This document shows positions 13,966-14,883 of a stretch of DNA of 14,883 bases, in pieces. Both the position numbers and the translations under genes were made by a program. Position 1 is the stretch's first letter, and the number at the start of each line of letters is the position of its first letter. The notes beneath the pieces are model-generated. The model searched no databases. It saw only the letters and a list, made by a program, of their open reading frames with translations, and was not told the DNA's origin. Source of the DNA: Clostridiales bacterium (GTDB taxonomy: Bacteria > Bacillota > Clostridia > Oscillospirales > Oscillospiraceae); assembly GCA_019415645.1 (NCBI GenBank), contig DXYV01000056.1, forward strand, positions 1 through 14,883. Reading direction: 5' to 3'.

Positions 13966-14646
13966 TTATTTTTGAAAATGCCTGAGCAGGGCCGATTCCA
14001 GCTTGTCCCCATATTTCATCATGAGCAGGAAGATCAGCAGTCCGGCCGCGCCCAGCAGGACCATGCCCCACAGGGGAATGGAGAGGGTGGAGCTGCCCAC
14101 CGCGCAGGCCACCAGCAGGCCCCAGGGGCGGGTGAGCAGGGTGAGGACAAAAAAGCGGGGGAAGGAGATGTCCGTCAGCCCGGCCAGAATACACAGCAGA
14201 TCGTCGGGAAAAAAAGGAAAGAGAAAGGTCATGGCCAGAAAGACATCCCGCTTGCGGCGGATCAGGTCCAAATATTGTTCGGATACCTTTTTGGTCACAA
14301 AGCGGTCGGCAAAGGAGCGGCCGTAGATCCGGGCCAGCCAAAAGACCAGAACGGAGCCGGCCTGGACCGCCGCTACTGTCAGGAAAAAAGCGGGCCACAG
14401 GCCGAACAGCACCGCGCCGGCGGCAGCCGTCAAATTACTGGGGATAGGGGCCAGGACCACAGAGGCCAGTTGAATCCCGAAATAAAGCAGATGAGTGTTG
14501 GGAGCAAAGCGCTGAATATAGGCCTGAAGCGCCTCTATCGAGGAGAGGCTGCTGAAAAATCCGGTCCGCCACAGCAGCCAGACCAGGCCGGCCACCAGCA
14601 GCAGGACAATAGTCAGACCGAGCCAGCGGACCCAGGTGCGTTTCAT
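13966..14646 (-). CDS. TVP38/TMEM64-family (VTT domain) membrane protein
   Basis: 226 residues from the ATG at 14646, which has GAGGGA 5 nt upstream; the longer in-frame start lacks a ribosome binding site. An N-terminal transmembrane helix (residues 9-30) is followed by LASVVLAPIPSNLTAAAGAV, GSVLVFWLARIYGR, then the family hallmark FLFPFFPDDLLCILAGL with a following F-x-x-F helix, and two C-terminal helices. Proteins of this DedA-related family are thought to act in lipid or polyprenyl-phosphate movement across the membrane; no specific substrate can be named. It is a single gene with its own terminator, and no functional link to its neighbours is visible. Confidence 0.9.
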   Translation of the reverse strand: MKRTWVRWLGLTIVLLLVAGLVWLLWRTGFFSSLSSIEALQAYIQRFAPNTHLLYFGIQLASVVLAPIPSNLTAAAGAVLFGLWPAFFLTVAAVQAGSVLVFWLARIYGRSFADRFVTKKVSEQYLDLIRRKRDVFLAMTFLFPFFPDDLLCILAGLTDISFPRFFVLTLLTRPWGLLVACAVGSSTLSIPLWGMVLLGAAGLLIFLLMMKYGDKLESALLRHFQK

Positions 14647-14719
14647 GGGGGTCCCTCGCTTTCTTTGGTTCTGCTTGTAAGAATAGCAGAGCAAAATGAA
14701 AAAGAATAGGGACAAATCA

Positions 14720-14883
14720 TTAATTTTTGCGAAAATTTTCCGGAACGTCCAGCTCGGCCAGAATCAGCCGCCGGACCGAACGCTCCATATGAAGGCACTT
14801 GAGAAATTCCGCCGGATCGTCCAGCCCGCCGCACTGCATCAGAATATGGCACAGACCCGCCCAGCGGGGCACGGGGTGGAGGG
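14720..14883 (-). CDS. Unrecognised protein, C-terminal fragment
   Basis: A minus-strand frame open from the right edge to a TAA at 14722-14720, about 53 residues, containing WAGLCHILMQCGG, DPAEFLKCLHMERSVRRLIL and ending DVPENFRKN. The composition looks like real coding sequence (helical, mixed charged/hydrophobic), with three cysteines. The start lies beyond the window and no family is recognised. It ends 73 bp before the VTT gene on the same strand. Confidence 0.6.
   Translation of the reverse strand, partial: LHPVPRWAGLCHILMQCGGLDDPAEFLKCLHMERSVRRLILAELDVPENFRKN

Overview
The window is GC-rich, densely coded bacterial DNA. Short Clostridia-type ribosome binding sites (AAGGAGG, GGAGG), sigma-A-like promoters, LysR regulators, a ferredoxin-linked flavoprotein and a TVP38/VTT protein fit a gut Clostridia such as the Oscillospiraceae (Flavonifractor/Lawsonibacter/Oscillibacter-like). 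The genus is an inference. There are no RNA genes, CRISPR arrays or recognisable mobile elements.

Left half (1-7869): two copies of a three-gene cassette encoding SnoaL-like/NTF2-fold proteins, here called A, B and C. One copy lies on the minus strand (A1 2074-1343, B1 1321-650, C1 634 to beyond the left edge). The other lies on the plus strand (A2 5487-6230, B2 6227-6988, C2 6994-7869). Gene order is the same in both, and A matches A, B matches B and C matches C. All five complete proteins end in a shared tail resembling P-x-PY-x-T-x5-SYG. Between the two sets lie a LysR regulator (2424-3365), divergent from A1B1C1, and a family 5 ABC solute-binding lipoprotein (3633-5398) that leads into A2B2C2. 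A 43-bp element, matching at 31 positions without gaps, sits directly upstream of the -35 box of both the A1 promoter and the binding-protein promoter. This suggests that one regulator, probably the LysR, controls both arms. As sequenced, the binding-protein gene carries a one-base frameshift just after its lipobox.

Middle (7870-10292): a strong 19-bp hairpin, then a diaminopimelate decarboxylase gene (lysA) with a near-perfect promoter (TTGACA-N17-TATGAT) and a structured leader. It converges on a second LysR gene, with a bidirectional terminator between them.

Right half (10293-13764): on the minus strand, a short AprB-like 2x[4Fe-4S] ferredoxin, an AprA/fumarate-reductase-type FAD flavoprotein, a DASS/SLC13-like anion permease, and then the second LysR gene. 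This looks like an uptake-and-reduction module for an unidentified anionic substrate, but its substrate cannot be read from sequence. Beyond it (13966-14646) is a TVP38/TMEM64-type (VTT) membrane protein gene, and the 3' end of an unrecognised gene reaches the right edge.

Best candidate for an undescribed system: the doubled A-B-C NTF2-fold cassette with its shared tail, shared operator and dedicated binding protein. Several subunits appear to lack the usual SnoaL/scytalone dehydratase catalytic residues, so a hetero-oligomeric enzyme or binding complex is plausible but unproven.
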